A DNA stretch of 64,000 bases from Ruminococcaceae bacterium BL-4 (GCA_902809935.1 LR778134.1:2271858-2335857); one strand, 5' to 3'. Counted from the first letter of the stretch, positions 52,583-61,236 are shown. Numbers and translations are program-made. Notes: generated by a model not told the origin, from the sequence alone.

Positions 52583-53599
52583 TTAGCAAAGGCGAACGCC
52601 TTGTAAGGCCGTGCTCACAAACTGTGCACGGCGAATTTGGCATTGCTTAGCATCTAATTCTCTTCCAGCCTGCACCGTTAAAGTTGCAGGCTGCACCGCG
52701 ATTTTTAAGGTATCAAGCTGTTCTGCAGTCAGGCCCCGAATTAAGCCTGCAAAAATCCCCACCCGTATCTTTGAGTAGCAATCAAAAAATACCTCTTGTG
52801 GCAAAATTCTTGCAGTCTGTAAAATGCTCAGACTGCCCCGAATTTTCTCCTGGGTTTGCGGCTGTGAAAGCATCTCTTCTCTGGCCTTTTTTTCCCGCAT
52901 AATGACTTGTCTTGCCAAAGCAGAAAGATTTTGGACAGCCTCTGTTTCGCTGATTCCGAGAGTAATACGATTACGCATTTCATAAATGGCAGCATCTGTT
53001 CCATAAAGGCTGCGCATTACAAATCCAAGCCCGATCAAATCTGTACAGATTCGATCCATCTCACCGAGTTGTTCCAAAGCCGGCAGATGCAACTGCAACC
53101 CTGCCACCATGCCGGTTCCCAGATCCATAGGGCTTTGCGTAAGATATCCAAGATCTCTGCGAAACGCAAACCGCAGATTACGATCCAGTTGAGTATCTAA
53201 CTGATCGGCCGTCTCTAATGCCGCAGAAAGTTGGTTTCCTGTTCTCAAAATTTGAATCCGCAAATGATCGGCACCATTTACCGTGATACTATCCCCTTCA
53301 TCCGAAGTAAAGAACAGTGCTCTTCCGGAAGTCTTTGCAATGAATTCGGGGGTACAAAGCTGCCGCTCTGCAAAAGAAACCGCTTCGCTTTCCGTCATTT
53401 CTTCCATCAGAATATAGCGGTAATCCTGCGCCCGACTGCAAAGAGAAAGCGCTCTTTTTACCCTTTCTCGGCTGCGCTCCAAATCGGAACGGGACATCTT
53501 TGATGGAAAAGGAAGGTCCGCAAAATTTCGCGCTAAACGCACTCTACAGGAAAGCACTGTTTCTGAATCGGGTCCGGACTTTTCATACCACTTATGCAT
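52583..53599 (-). CDS. mcsB: Protein-arginine kinase McsB
   Basis: 338 residues. Phosphagen-kinase fold: SCRVRLARNFADLPFP, a nucleotide-binding Arg region (RFAFRRDLGYLTQSPMDLGTGMVAGLQL) and NGADHLRIQILR. McsB phosphorylates arginines on misfolded proteins and marks them for ClpC/ClpP. The ATG at 53599 overlaps mcsA by 8 bases. The usual ctsR upstream and clpC downstream are absent from this locus. Confidence 0.95.
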   Translation of the reverse strand: MHKWYEKSGPDSETVLSCRVRLARNFADLPFPSKMSRSDLERSRERVKRALSLCSRAQDYRYILMEEMTESEAVSFAERQLCTPEFIAKTSGRALFFTSDEGDSITVNGADHLRIQILRTGNQLSAALETADQLDTQLDRNLRFAFRRDLGYLTQSPMDLGTGMVAGLQLHLPALEQLGEMDRICTDLIGLGFVMRSLYGTDAAIYEMRNRITLGISETEAVQNLSALARQVIMREKKAREEMLSQPQTQEKIRGSLSILQTARILPQEVFFDCYSKIRVGIFAGLIRGLTAEQLDTLKIAVQPATLTVQAGRELDAKQCQIRRAQFVSTALQGVRLC

Positions 53600-54056
53600 C
53601 GCTTTCTCCACCCTTCAGAAGATTCTTGTTTCCTTCGCGAATTGCTTTTTCCAACATTTCACGCATAGGAATCATCTGGCTCTGTAAACGAGGCTGCGGC
53701 AAATTTTCACCTGGGAATTTTCCGCAGTGAAGTTCATTTCCATGCAGTCGTTGAATCAGCGGCATTAGTTCTTCCTCAAAGGCTTCATAACAAAGTGCAC
53801 AGCCGACTCTACCGGTTCTTGCAATTTCTTCAAAGGAAGCCCCGCACTGTGGACAGCGCTTTTCCGGTTCCGGCGGCTGATCCCCAAAAAATTCGCTCAG
53901 CATGCTGCCGTACCCTCTGCCTAAACCGGACAGCAAGGTATTATATCCTAATCTCCTTGCACAGGAAGCGCAAATTGCATACTCTGTCAAACGACCGTTT
54001 ACAATCTCTTTGACTCGCATTGTAGCGGTTTGTTCCCCGCAGGATTGACATAGCAT
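53592..54056 (-). CDS. mcsA: McsA, activator of McsB
   Basis: 154 residues. Two zinc-binding Cys pairs (MLCQSCGEQ…CASCARR and RCPQCGASF…GCALCYEAF) and a UvrB/UvrC-like C-terminal helix (MIPMREMLEKAIREGNKN). It activates McsB. In B. subtilis it follows ctsR; here it is first in its operon and no CtsR-type heptad repeat (GGTCAAA) is visible upstream. Confidence 0.93.
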   Translation of the reverse strand: MLCQSCGEQTATMRVKEIVNGRLTEYAICASCARRLGYNTLLSGLGRGYGSMLSEFFGDQPPEPEKRCPQCGASFEEIARTGRVGCALCYEAFEEELMPLIQRLHGNELHCGKFPGENLPQPRLQSQMIPMREMLEKAIREGNKNLLKGGESDA

Positions 54057-54212
54057 AATCGTTCCTCCAAATCAAAATCTCTTTAAAGTTGGAATTAGTA
54101 TACTGCCAGAATGTGAAAAAATTATGAAATTTTCTTTTCTCTGTAGGCAATGCACACATTTTATGCTTTCTTCGTATACTGGCATGTAAAACAACGAAGG
54201 AGGCAATACTTT

Positions 54213-54374
54213 ATGTGCAATAATTGTGGTGGATTTGGTGGATGCAGTTGGATTATCCTTCTGATTATCATTCTTGTATGCTGTGGTGGCTGCGGCAGTG
54301 GCTGTGGCGGCTGTGGCGGCTGCGGTGGCTGTGGCGATGGCTGCGGATGCAATAATAACAATTGCGGCTGCTAA
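54213..54374 (+). CDS. Small Cys/Gly-rich membrane protein (YjcZ/HCB protein 13-like)
   Basis: 53 residues. Opens MCNNCGGFGGCSW, then a hydrophobic helix (IILLIIILV), then a tail of Gly and Cys repeats (CCGGCGSGCGGCGG…) ending NNNNCGC; 15 cysteines in all. The opening and helix resemble sporulation YjcZ-type and 'chorion class high-cysteine HCB' proteins of Clostridia. The ATG at 54213 follows GAAGGAGG. Probably a small envelope or spore-coat protein; function unknown. Confidence 0.72.
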   Translation: MCNNCGGFGGCSWIILLIIILVCCGGCGSGCGGCGGCGGCGDGCGCNNNNCGC

Positions 54375-54411
54375 TCCTACTAATCTGCAAGTTCCTAGCA
54401 TTTGAATGAAT

Positions 54412-54443
54412 AAGGGCTGCGGAAGATGATTCCTGCAGCCCTT
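54412..54443 (+). terminator. Terminator after the Cys/Gly-rich gene
   Basis: AAGGGCTGCGGAA and TTCC(T)GCAGCCCTT form a 13-bp stem with a single bulged base; TTATTCTTT follows. Confidence 0.85.
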
Positions 54444-54467
54444 ATTCTTTATCTTCAGGATTTCTTT

Positions 54468-54725
54468 TTAGATATCCTTCTTTTTCAATGCTTCTTCGAG
54501 TGCCTTGGCAATCTGATCCGGACAGGAAGTGGATTTGAATCCACAGCGCACTCCAGAAAAGCGGTCGATTACGTCCTGCGCTTTCATCCCTTTTATCAAA
54601 GCGCAAATTCCCTTTAGATTCCCATTGCATCCTCCAATAACTTTCATATCCTGTATCCGATCTCCGTCAAGTTCAAGCTGAACTTCACGAGAGCAGGTTC
54701 CTTTTGTCTTGTAGTTATATTTCAT
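54468..54725 (-). CDS. TSCPD-domain protein (TIGR03905-type)
   Basis: 85 residues. One TSCPD domain with Cys motifs TKGTCSREV, GGCNGNL and GFKSTSCPDQIA, otherwise found at the end of B12-dependent ribonucleotide reductases. The free-standing version is common in Clostridia; role unclear. AGAGAGGG supports the ATG at 54725. Confidence 0.85.
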   Translation of the reverse strand: MKYNYKTKGTCSREVQLELDGDRIQDMKVIGGCNGNLKGICALIKGMKAQDVIDRFSGVRCGFKSTSCPDQIAKALEEALKKKDI

Positions 54726-54768
54726 CGAAAAACCCTCTCTTAAAGTATCAAAAATTTTTCGGTAAGAA

Positions 54769-55608
54769 TTATTTTCGGAGCGCTGCGGCACGCTTTTTCA
54801 GCAACTCAATTTGGTCATCCTCCGTCAAACAGGCACCAACCTCTGTCCGATGATTTGTATACATGCCGTGAAAATCGCTGCCACCGGTCATGGCAAGATG
54901 ATATTTCTGCGCAATCGCACGAGCTTTTTCCTCATCATCTTCCTTATTACAGGGATGATTGACTTCTACGCCGTCCAATAACCCTTCAGATGCAAGCTTT
55001 TCCAAAAGGGGAAATCCATCATAAAGGCAAGGATGAGCAAAAACAGTTACTCCTCCTGCATCGTGAATTCGCTTAATCACGTCACGAGTATCCGGGTAAT
55101 GAACTGCGCTATAAGCAAGCCCCACCTTATGATCAAAAAGTTTTCGATAAACGGGTCCATAAAATTCATCTGTACACCCGGCATCGATCAATGCGTGCAT
55201 CACATGCTGCTTATAAATATTAGTGCTGCCTTGTGCTCGCCGCATAATCATCTCTGCTGTTACCGGATACAAATGGATTACTTTTTGAAGCATTACTAAA
55301 GATGCACGTCTGCGCGCATCACTGGTATGCTTACAAAGGCCCTCCAAACGATCTGTATTGGAACAGAAATAGCACAAAATATGAGCCCGTTTTCCTGTCT
55401 CGGTATCGGCGGTGGAGAATTCTGCTCCAGGAATCACTTCAATTTCATTTCGCTTTCCATAAACCTTTGCCCTGATTGCTCCTGCAAAGGTATCATGGTC
55501 AGTTACTGCCACTGTTTTAAGCCCTTTCCGTTTTGCAAGCTGCAGTAGTTCTTCAATGCTGACAGAACCATCGGAAATCTTGGTATGGCAATGCAGATCT
55601 GCTGGCAC
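54769..55608 (-). CDS. PHP-domain phosphoesterase (TrpH/YciV-like)
   Basis: 279 residues. Metal-binding PHP motifs ADLHCHTKISDGS, AVTDHDT, GAEFSTAD, FAHPCLY and GGSDFHGMYTNH are all present. Relatives hydrolyse 3',5'-bisphosphonucleotides or short RNAs 5' to 3' (RNase AM). Start ATG at 55608. Lies upstream of the TSCPD gene on the same strand. Confidence 0.88.
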   Translation of the reverse strand: MPADLHCHTKISDGSVSIEELLQLAKRKGLKTVAVTDHDTFAGAIRAKVYGKRNEIEVIPGAEFSTADTETGKRAHILCYFCSNTDRLEGLCKHTSDARRRASLVMLQKVIHLYPVTAEMIMRRAQGSTNIYKQHVMHALIDAGCTDEFYGPVYRKLFDHKVGLAYSAVHYPDTRDVIKRIHDAGGVTVFAHPCLYDGFPLLEKLASEGLLDGVEVNHPCNKEDDEEKARAIAQKYHLAMTGGSDFHGMYTNHRTEVGACLTEDDQIELLKKRAAALRK

Positions 55609-55730
55609 CCAATCACCCCACCTTTTTATTTTCTAAAAGTTTACATTTAACTGTTGTTTTTTTACTCTATCAGTATTATAATACAAATTTTATAGTTTTG
55701 CAACAAACGTTTTTGCCAGTTGGGCAGAAT

Positions 55731-55762
55731 AAAGGGTCACCATTTTAAACCGGTGACCCTTT
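55731..55762 (-). terminator. Terminator after the first ABC permease gene
   Basis: AAAGGGTCACC and GGTGACCCTTT pair around a 10-base loop; on the minus strand only ATTCTGCCC follows, so the T-tract is weak, but the stem lies just after the permease stop (55780). Confidence 0.55.
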
Positions 55763-55779
55763 AAAAAACAAATTTTATT

Positions 55780-56580
55780 TTAAAGCGCGATTTTCTGAAT
55801 TCGAAAAGAACGACGGTTTATCCGCCAGAAAATCACATCTGCCAGCAATATGATTCCCCAGAAAATCAGAAGAACATGTGCAGAAAAAGCCAAAAGTCCA
55901 GTAAATGGTACAATACAGCACAAAGTTAATGGAAAAGCCAGATATGCACTGGTCTGGATACTCTCGAGATAAGAACCACTCTTAAAGAAACCGGCAGCTG
56001 TAAAAAAAGTACCCAACACTGTAATAGACGGTGCAAGCAAAACGAGCACAATCAGCCACTCCAGACGAAAGAAAAATGGAACCTTTAAAAGAATATCTCC
56101 GATTGAAAGCACCAGAGCCATCAAAGCAAAAGAGATTGCTGTAGCAGCAGCAGAAATCATGATGCAGCAAATTGCCTTGATCTGAAAGACTCTTGATATC
56201 CGGACCGGCGTTAAAAGCAGAGATTCAAGTGTCTGACGCTCTCGATCTCCCACAAAGCTGCAGGCCGCCGTAATGCAAGAACAAAGAAGCGGAATCATTA
56301 AAAACAGCATCGGGCAGATATACCGAGTAAAAATAGCAAATAGAGCCTGCCGTTCATTCATCCATTCATTTTTTGTTGTTAAAAGGGCCATCAGTCCCTC
56401 TCCCAGAGAAGAATGCTGATGAAAAATCATCAGCATCGCAAGATATCCAATTGGAATCAGCAAAGCTAAAATAATCGGAATGATGATAATACAACTGCGC
56501 GCCACACGGTCATTCCAGATTTCAATAAGCTCTTTTCTAATAAGAATTCTATCTGTTTTTACTGCCCGTCTTTTGTGCAT
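55780..56580 (-). CDS. ABC-2-type export permease (NatB-like)
   Basis: 266 residues with six membrane segments (CIIIIPIILALLIPIGYL …). The cytoplasmic region AACSFVGDRERQTLESLLLTPVRISRVFQIKAI is characteristic of ABC-2 permeases. Overlaps the upstream ATPase gene by 22 bases. Substrate unknown. Its ATPase partner looks degenerate, so the activity of this pair is uncertain. Confidence 0.85.
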   Translation of the reverse strand: MHKRRAVKTDRILIRKELIEIWNDRVARSCIIIIPIILALLIPIGYLAMLMIFHQHSSLGEGLMALLTTKNEWMNERQALFAIFTRYICPMLFLMIPLLCSCITAACSFVGDRERQTLESLLLTPVRISRVFQIKAICCIMISAAATAISFALMALVLSIGDILLKVPFFFRLEWLIVLVLLAPSITVLGTFFTAAGFFKSGSYLESIQTSAYLAFPLTLCCIVPFTGLLAFSAHVLLIFWGIILLADVIFWRINRRSFRIQKIAL

Positions 56581-57482
56581 TCTGTCATTCCTCCTAAAAG
56601 GGATTTATAAATATTGGTCAAAGTCGGTTTTATGACCCGTGCCTCATAAATATCATGCCCTTTTGCTACCATTTCACGGAGAATTTCAGGCATTTCCGAT
56701 TCATTTTGAATCTTTCTTCCCCAAAAACCATCTTCCTGCAAAGTCCAATCTTGCAGATGATCCTCTTCGGGAATCCGCAGCACCGCTCTGGGCCAGCATC
56801 CCGCTTTTTCTGAAAGCGTATTTAAATTTCCATCCGCAATTAAGCATCCATGGCTCAGCACCCCAAACTTTTCGCAGAGTACCTCTGCCTCTTGCGGAAA
56901 ACGCGTACACAGCAAAACCGTCATTCCCTCGTTTTGCACAATTCCAGAAATCAGATTCAACACGGCAGATGCTGTATCCGAATCAAGTCCGCTCACAGGT
57001 TCATCCAATAAAAGCACACGCGGCCGATGCATCAGCGCACGCGCAAGCGATAGGCGCTGTGCTTCACTCGTCGTATATCTCCAGACCTTTTGATCTCGAA
57101 GCGGTAAAATATCTAATTCCCGCATCAATTCTGTTGCACGTTCCCCACATTCTGCTCTTTTCAGTCCAGAGACTCCTCCGAAGAACAACAGATTTTCCAA
57201 TCCGGTCATTTGTTTATACAATCCTGCTGTCTGCGTTAACACTCCACAACTCTGGTGAATCTGTTCAGGCGCTTTCATCGGGTTCCAATTTAGGACTGTA
57301 CACTCTCCAGAAGTGGGTTTTTCAAGGCTGCTTAAAAGCTTTACCAAAGTTGTCTTTCCGGCACCTTTTCCACCCAGCAGACCATAAACAGTCCCCTCGG
57401 AAACTGCAAAAGAAAAGTCATTTAAGGCAACCACTTTTTCCGAATAAATTTTTGTAAGTTTTTTTGTAAGGATTGCTTCCAT
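56559..57482 (-). CDS. ABC transporter ATPase with degenerate signature and H-loop
   Basis: 307 residues. Walker A is intact (GGKGAGKT at 37-44), Walker B and D-loop as well (RVLLLDEPVSGLD). The ABC signature LSGGQ is replaced by YTTSEAQ (136-142) and the H-loop His by Arg194 (LCTRFPQEAE). The canonical signature Gly and switch His are therefore missing, which should impair hydrolysis. C-terminal extension as in NatA-like ATPases. May work as a regulator or a decaying half of a transporter. Confidence 0.82.
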   Translation of the reverse strand: MEAILTKKLTKIYSEKVVALNDFSFAVSEGTVYGLLGGKGAGKTTLVKLLSSLEKPTSGECTVLNWNPMKAPEQIHQSCGVLTQTAGLYKQMTGLENLLFFGGVSGLKRAECGERATELMRELDILPLRDQKVWRYTTSEAQRLSLARALMHRPRVLLLDEPVSGLDSDTASAVLNLISGIVQNEGMTVLLCTRFPQEAEVLCEKFGVLSHGCLIADGNLNTLSEKAGCWPRAVLRIPEEDHLQDWTLQEDGFWGRKIQNESEMPEILREMVAKGHDIYEARVIKPTLTNIYKSLLGGMTECTKDGQ

Positions 57483-57570
57483 AACAGCCCCCGTTCAACA
57501 AATTCTTAATAGTTCCAGAATACGACTCCTCTTTTCAAATGTCAACGCATTGCACACTTTTTCCCAAAAA

Positions 57571-57607
57571 AGCAGCACTTCGAGTTCAAAAATGCCGAAG
57601 TGCTGCT
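57571..57607 (-). terminator. Terminator after the zinc-ribbon/second ABC unit
   Basis: AGCAGCACTTCG and CGAAGTGCTGCT form a 12-bp stem; on the minus strand TTTTTT follows. Confidence 0.85.
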
Positions 57608-57612
57608 GCTTA

Positions 57613-57825
57613 TTATTTACCAATTAGAAAATCCAGAATATTCCATGCATCGTCAGTCATTGTCTTATAAAGTTCTGTATAACCGCATTGCGTACAGGTA
57701 ATGGTATAGAATTTCTTATTTTGAATATCAAAAATTTTTGCAAAATTCCCACCGGTTGCCTGAAACTGATCTGATTCAAAAGATTGATTCCCACATTTGG
57801 GACAAATGTATTGTTTTTGTTCCAC
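57613..57825 (-). CDS. Small zinc-ribbon nucleic-acid-binding-type protein (DUF2082-like)
   Basis: 70 residues with two Cys pairs (YICPKCGNQSF … TITCTQCGYTELYK) enclosing a short loop (GGNFAKIFDIQNKKF), like the zinc-ribbon proteins annotated as nucleic-acid binding. Sixteen bases after the permease gene on the same strand, so it may be part of the ytrA-type operon. Confidence 0.75.
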   Translation of the reverse strand: MEQKQYICPKCGNQSFESDQFQATGGNFAKIFDIQNKKFYTITCTQCGYTELYKTMTDDAWNILDFLIGK

Positions 57826-57840
57826 AGAGTTTCCTCCTTT

Positions 57841-58695
57841 TTACTGCAGATTCAGATGATTCTTGAGAATTTGATGCGTAATCACAAAGAAGATCGCACA
57901 GAACACCAGGAAAAAGATTGTCATACCGCCCAAAGAGATCGAAAACATATGCATCTGTCGAATATCGAACTCAACTTGACTGATATTGTCTCTTGTAGAA
58001 AGTGTTTGAAACCAACTTTCCAAGATGCCACCGGCACTGGTTGCTTTATCAAATCCTCTGAAGAAGAAATAGCCGGCCGTTCCCTGTACAATTCCGCCAA
58101 CCGTATAGGCTCCGATTCCTGTAAGCACCCGATGCTTCGGGCAAAGAGAACCCACTGCAATTGCCATATAAACGCCAAGAATGCACTGCAGTAGGCATGT
58201 GACTATGAAAGCAAGTATAGAAAATCCCATAGCCCAAACTGATCCGCCATACAGCTGAGTTGCCTTACCAATAGAAGAGAATATGGACGAAAGGACACGT
58301 ACCATATTGTCATCCGCCGCCATTATGATAATGGAAATCGCCAAAGCAACACAGCTTAGGATTACCCAAAGGCAGGAAACCAAAAGTTTTGCCCAAATAT
58401 GCTGCGCAATTGTTGTCGGCAAGGTCAAACTTAGATATCCCTCGTGTCCTAAAAGATTTCGGTTAAAGCGCTGAATACTGATAACGACTGTCATCACAAA
58501 AATTGCCGCCACTAAAGCACCGTATCCAATGCCAATCAAAAATCCAATAATAGCCATGGGGGTCGTTGAAAAAGTTCCGGATGTAGTCTTAAACATAATC
58601 AGCATTGCAATCGAAAACAGAAAAAGTAATCCATACATTGGCAGGAAGATCCGTGAAGTTGCTTTTAATTCATATTTCAATAATTTTTTTAGCAT
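57841..58695 (-). CDS. ABC exporter permease of the GntR-controlled cluster
   Basis: 284 residues with six membrane segments (LLKYELKATSRIFLPMYGLLFLFSIAMLIMF … VLSIQRFNRNLLGHEGYLSLTLPTTIAQHIWAKLL). The LGHEGYL and TLPT phrases are common in ABC-2 permeases of YtrCD type. Overlaps the ATPase gene by 7 bases. Likely exports or removes a peptide or lipid, function unproven. Confidence 0.82.
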   Translation of the reverse strand: MLKKLLKYELKATSRIFLPMYGLLFLFSIAMLIMFKTTSGTFSTTPMAIIGFLIGIGYGALVAAIFVMTVVISIQRFNRNLLGHEGYLSLTLPTTIAQHIWAKLLVSCLWVILSCVALAISIIIMAADDNMVRVLSSIFSSIGKATQLYGGSVWAMGFSILAFIVTCLLQCILGVYMAIAVGSLCPKHRVLTGIGAYTVGGIVQGTAGYFFFRGFDKATSAGGILESWFQTLSTRDNISQVEFDIRQMHMFSISLGGMTIFFLVFCAIFFVITHQILKNHLNLQ

Positions 58696-59438
58696 CTGAA
58701 TACCTCCCGGAAAAGCGCATCAACGCTCTTACCCTCTTTTTCCCGAATATCATCTACGCTGGACTGCATTACAAGCACTCCGCTATTTAAGAACAAAACT
58801 TCATCCAAAATTTTCTCAATATCCGCGATCAAATGAGTACTGATAATCACGCAGGCATCTTTACTGTAATTGCTAATAATGGTCTCCAGAATATAATCTC
58901 TGGCTGCCGGATCAACCCCGCCAATCGGTTCGTCTAACAAATACAGCTTTGCAGCACGGCTCATCGTCAAAATCAGCTGAACTTTTTCTTTGGTTCCTTT
59001 ACTCATGGTCTTTAAGCGCATTTTTTCTGTGATGTGCAAATGCTGAAGCATCTCACGAGCTTTTCCGATATCAAAATCCGAGTAAAAATCCGCAAAGAAA
59101 TGGAGCAATTCTTCAGTCGTCATCCATTCTGGGAGACTGTTCCGATCCGGAAGATAAGAAACGATCGCCTTTGTCTGAGGACCCGGCTGCATTCCATCGA
59201 TGGTGATCTGTCCGCTAGAAGGGGTTAAAAGTCCGTTGATCAATTTAATAAGGGTCGTTTTTCCGCTTCCATTTGGGCCAAGAAGTCCAACAATTCGGCC
59301 CGGCTGTAACGAAAGGCTTAGATCATTAAGTGCCAGGCACTGTGGATAAAATTTGCTCAGATGCTCACAAACCAATATAGGAGCATGTTCTCCCTGCACC
59401 TGTGGAATCTGAGCGGTCTGCTCTAATTGCTCATTCAT
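58689..59438 (-). CDS. ABC transporter ATPase (YtrB/BcrA-like)
   Basis: 249 residues. Walker A GPNGSGKT, signature MSKGTKEKVQ (variant of LSGGQ, frequent in this subgroup), LYLLDEPIGGVDP and a regular H-loop (ISTHLIADI). Works with the downstream permease. Overlaps the GntR-type regulator gene by 4 bases. Confidence 0.9.
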   Translation of the reverse strand: MNEQLEQTAQIPQVQGEHAPILVCEHLSKFYPQCLALNDLSLSLQPGRIVGLLGPNGSGKTTLIKLINGLLTPSSGQITIDGMQPGPQTKAIVSYLPDRNSLPEWMTTEELLHFFADFYSDFDIGKAREMLQHLHITEKMRLKTMSKGTKEKVQLILTMSRAAKLYLLDEPIGGVDPAARDYILETIISNYSKDACVIISTHLIADIEKILDEVLFLNSGVLVMQSSVDDIREKEGKSVDALFREVFRC

Positions 59439-59803
59439 ATTGATTCCTCCTCCATCTGCTGAAGCAGCCGAATGGTCTGCTCTTTTGTAAAACCAAGTTC
59501 TTTCATTCCACGCAAAAATTCTGTCATCAAATTTTGTGCCATCTCTTTTTTCATCTGCATAATCCGGTCTGCCTCCTTTGTTACAAATCTTCCTGCGGTA
59601 CGCTCGCTGTAAAGCAGACCACTGCTTTCCAGCTGTGTTAACGCTCGCTGCATCGTATTGGGATTAACAGCAGCCTCAGACGCTAACTCACGAACACTGG
59701 GAAATTTTCCTCCCGGAGGATATTGCCCCATAGCAATCCGCAGTTGAAGCTGTTCAACCAGTTGCGTATAAATTGGACGATCTTCTGTGAATTTCCATAC
59801 CAT
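59435..59803 (-). CDS. GntR-family regulator of the YtrA subgroup
   Basis: 122 residues. Winged HTH (PIYTQLVEQLQLRIAMGQYPPGGKFPSVRELASEAAVNPNTMQRALTQLESSG) followed by a short helical tail only, typical of YtrA rather than full GntR proteins. Represses the downstream ABC operon. Start at 59803 fixed by AAAGGAGGAGAG; the longer frame to 59896 covers the promoter. Confidence 0.92.
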   Translation of the reverse strand: MVWKFTEDRPIYTQLVEQLQLRIAMGQYPPGGKFPSVRELASEAAVNPNTMQRALTQLESSGLLYSERTAGRFVTKEADRIMQMKKEMAQNLMTEFLRGMKELGFTKEQTIRLLQQMEEESI

Positions 59804-59842
59804 CGTCTCTCCTCCTTTCGTCTTCACCAGTTCTATTTTTAA

Positions 59843-59892
59843 TTGTATTAATAACTTAATACAATAATACACTTGGGCTTTCCGATTGTCAA
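59843..59892 (-). promoter_or_regulatory. Promoter and operator of the GntR-ABC operon
   Basis: Minus strand: perfect TTGACA (59887-59892), 17-base spacer, TATTAT (59864-59869). Directly after it lies the perfect dyad TTGTATTA-N6-TAATACAA (59843-59864), overlapping the -10 end. The position fits steric repression by the first gene product. The same dyad controls the whole set. Confidence 0.85.
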
Positions 59893-59941
59893 GCACTTTT
59901 TAAAAATTTTTTTAACCGCTGTAACATCCTCAACAAGGCAT

Positions 59942-59977
59942 AAAGAGGCGGCTGACAAATTCGTCAGCCGCCTCTTT
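59942..59977 (-). terminator. Terminator after eno
   Basis: AAAGAGGCGGCTGAC and GTCAGCCGCCTCTTT form a perfect 15-bp stem with 6-base loop. Confidence 0.88.
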
Positions 59978-59988
59978 TGGGGGTAAAT

Positions 59989-61236
59989 TCACTTTTGGGG
60001 CGAAAGAATTTCCATCATACGGTTATACTTTTCCGTTCGCTCTGAACGGCACGGTGCACCCGACTTTAAGGCATCCGCTCCGACAGCAACCGCTAAATCA
60101 GCAATAAAAGTATCCGCTGTTTCACCCGACCGATGAGAAACAATTACATGATACTGATTTGACTGCGCTGTACGGATAGCATTCAGCGTTTCGGTAACCG
60201 TTCCGATCTGATTAAGCTTAATTAAAATTGAATTGGCACATTTTTCGTCAATACCGCGTTGCAGCCTCTTAGAATCCGTAACAAAGAAATCATCGCCGAC
60301 CAGCCACACAAGATCTCCGCATTCCTTTGTGATCATTCTCCAACCTTCCCAATCTTCCTCCCCAACAGGATCCTCCAAAGAACAGATTGGATATTTTTGA
60401 ATCAATTTCTTTTCATATTCCACCAATTCCTGCGTGGTAAAAATATGGCCGCTCTTGGGCTGAAGATAATGTCCCTCTTTATCGGCCCATTCGCTCGCTG
60501 CAAAATCCAATGCAAATTGAAAATCTTTGTCAGGCTCATATCCTGCTTTTTTTACCGCTTCTGTCAGACAGTCAAGCGCTTCCTCATCACTCTCAAGTTC
60601 CGGTGCAAAACCGCCCTCATCTCCCACCGCGGTGGAAAGATTTCTATCTTTCAAAATTCCCTTTAAAGTATGATAAACTTCCGCGCTGCGCCGTAGATTT
60701 TCCTCAAAATCTTTTCCCTGCGGCACCAACATGAATTCCTGTGTATCAAGCTTATTTCCAGCATGAGCACCACCATTTAAGACATTCAAAAACGGTACCG
60801 GCGGCTTTGTTCTCGTGAAGTTTTCTTCTTCCTGCAAGAATTCCCACAAAGCCTGCCCACTGCTCGCTGCGGCCGCTCTGGCTGCCGCCATGCTGACTGC
60901 TAAAATTGCATTGGCACCCAAACGTTCCTTGTTTTGGGTGCCGTCCAACGCACACATTGCAGCGTCCAATGACATAATATCGCAGGCATCCATCCCATGT
61001 AAAGCTGGTGCTAATTCCTGCTCAATGTTTTGAACTGCTTTTTTGACGCCCATCCCATTAAAAAACGCACCGCCATCCCGCAATTCCAGTGCCTCATGCC
61101 GACCGGTAGAAGCCCCACTCGGAACTGCCGCTTTTGCGTGAGTTCCATCTGCTAAAAACACCTTTGCTTCTACTGTTGGATTGCCTCTGCTATCTAAAAT
61201 CCAGCGCGCCGTAATTTTTGTAATTCGGCTTTTCAT
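59989..61236 (-). CDS. eno: Phosphopyruvate hydratase (enolase)
   Basis: 415 residues, slightly shorter than the usual 430. Start ARWILDSRGNPTVEAKVF, GASTGRHEALELRDGG, Lys/Glu catalytic parts in AVGDEGGFAPEL, the metal ligand in SLEDPVGEEDWEGW, KLNQIGTVTETL and SHRSGETAD. Converts 2-phosphoglycerate to PEP. Single gene with a terminator behind it. Confidence 0.97.
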   Translation of the reverse strand: MKSRITKITARWILDSRGNPTVEAKVFLADGTHAKAAVPSGASTGRHEALELRDGGAFFNGMGVKKAVQNIEQELAPALHGMDACDIMSLDAAMCALDGTQNKERLGANAILAVSMAAARAAAASSGQALWEFLQEEENFTRTKPPVPFLNVLNGGAHAGNKLDTQEFMLVPQGKDFEENLRRSAEVYHTLKGILKDRNLSTAVGDEGGFAPELESDEEALDCLTEAVKKAGYEPDKDFQFALDFAASEWADKEGHYLQPKSGHIFTTQELVEYEKKLIQKYPICSLEDPVGEEDWEGWRMITKECGDLVWLVGDDFFVTDSKRLQRGIDEKCANSILIKLNQIGTVTETLNAIRTAQSNQYHVIVSHRSGETADTFIADLAVAVGADALKSGAPCRSERTEKYNRMMEILSPQK

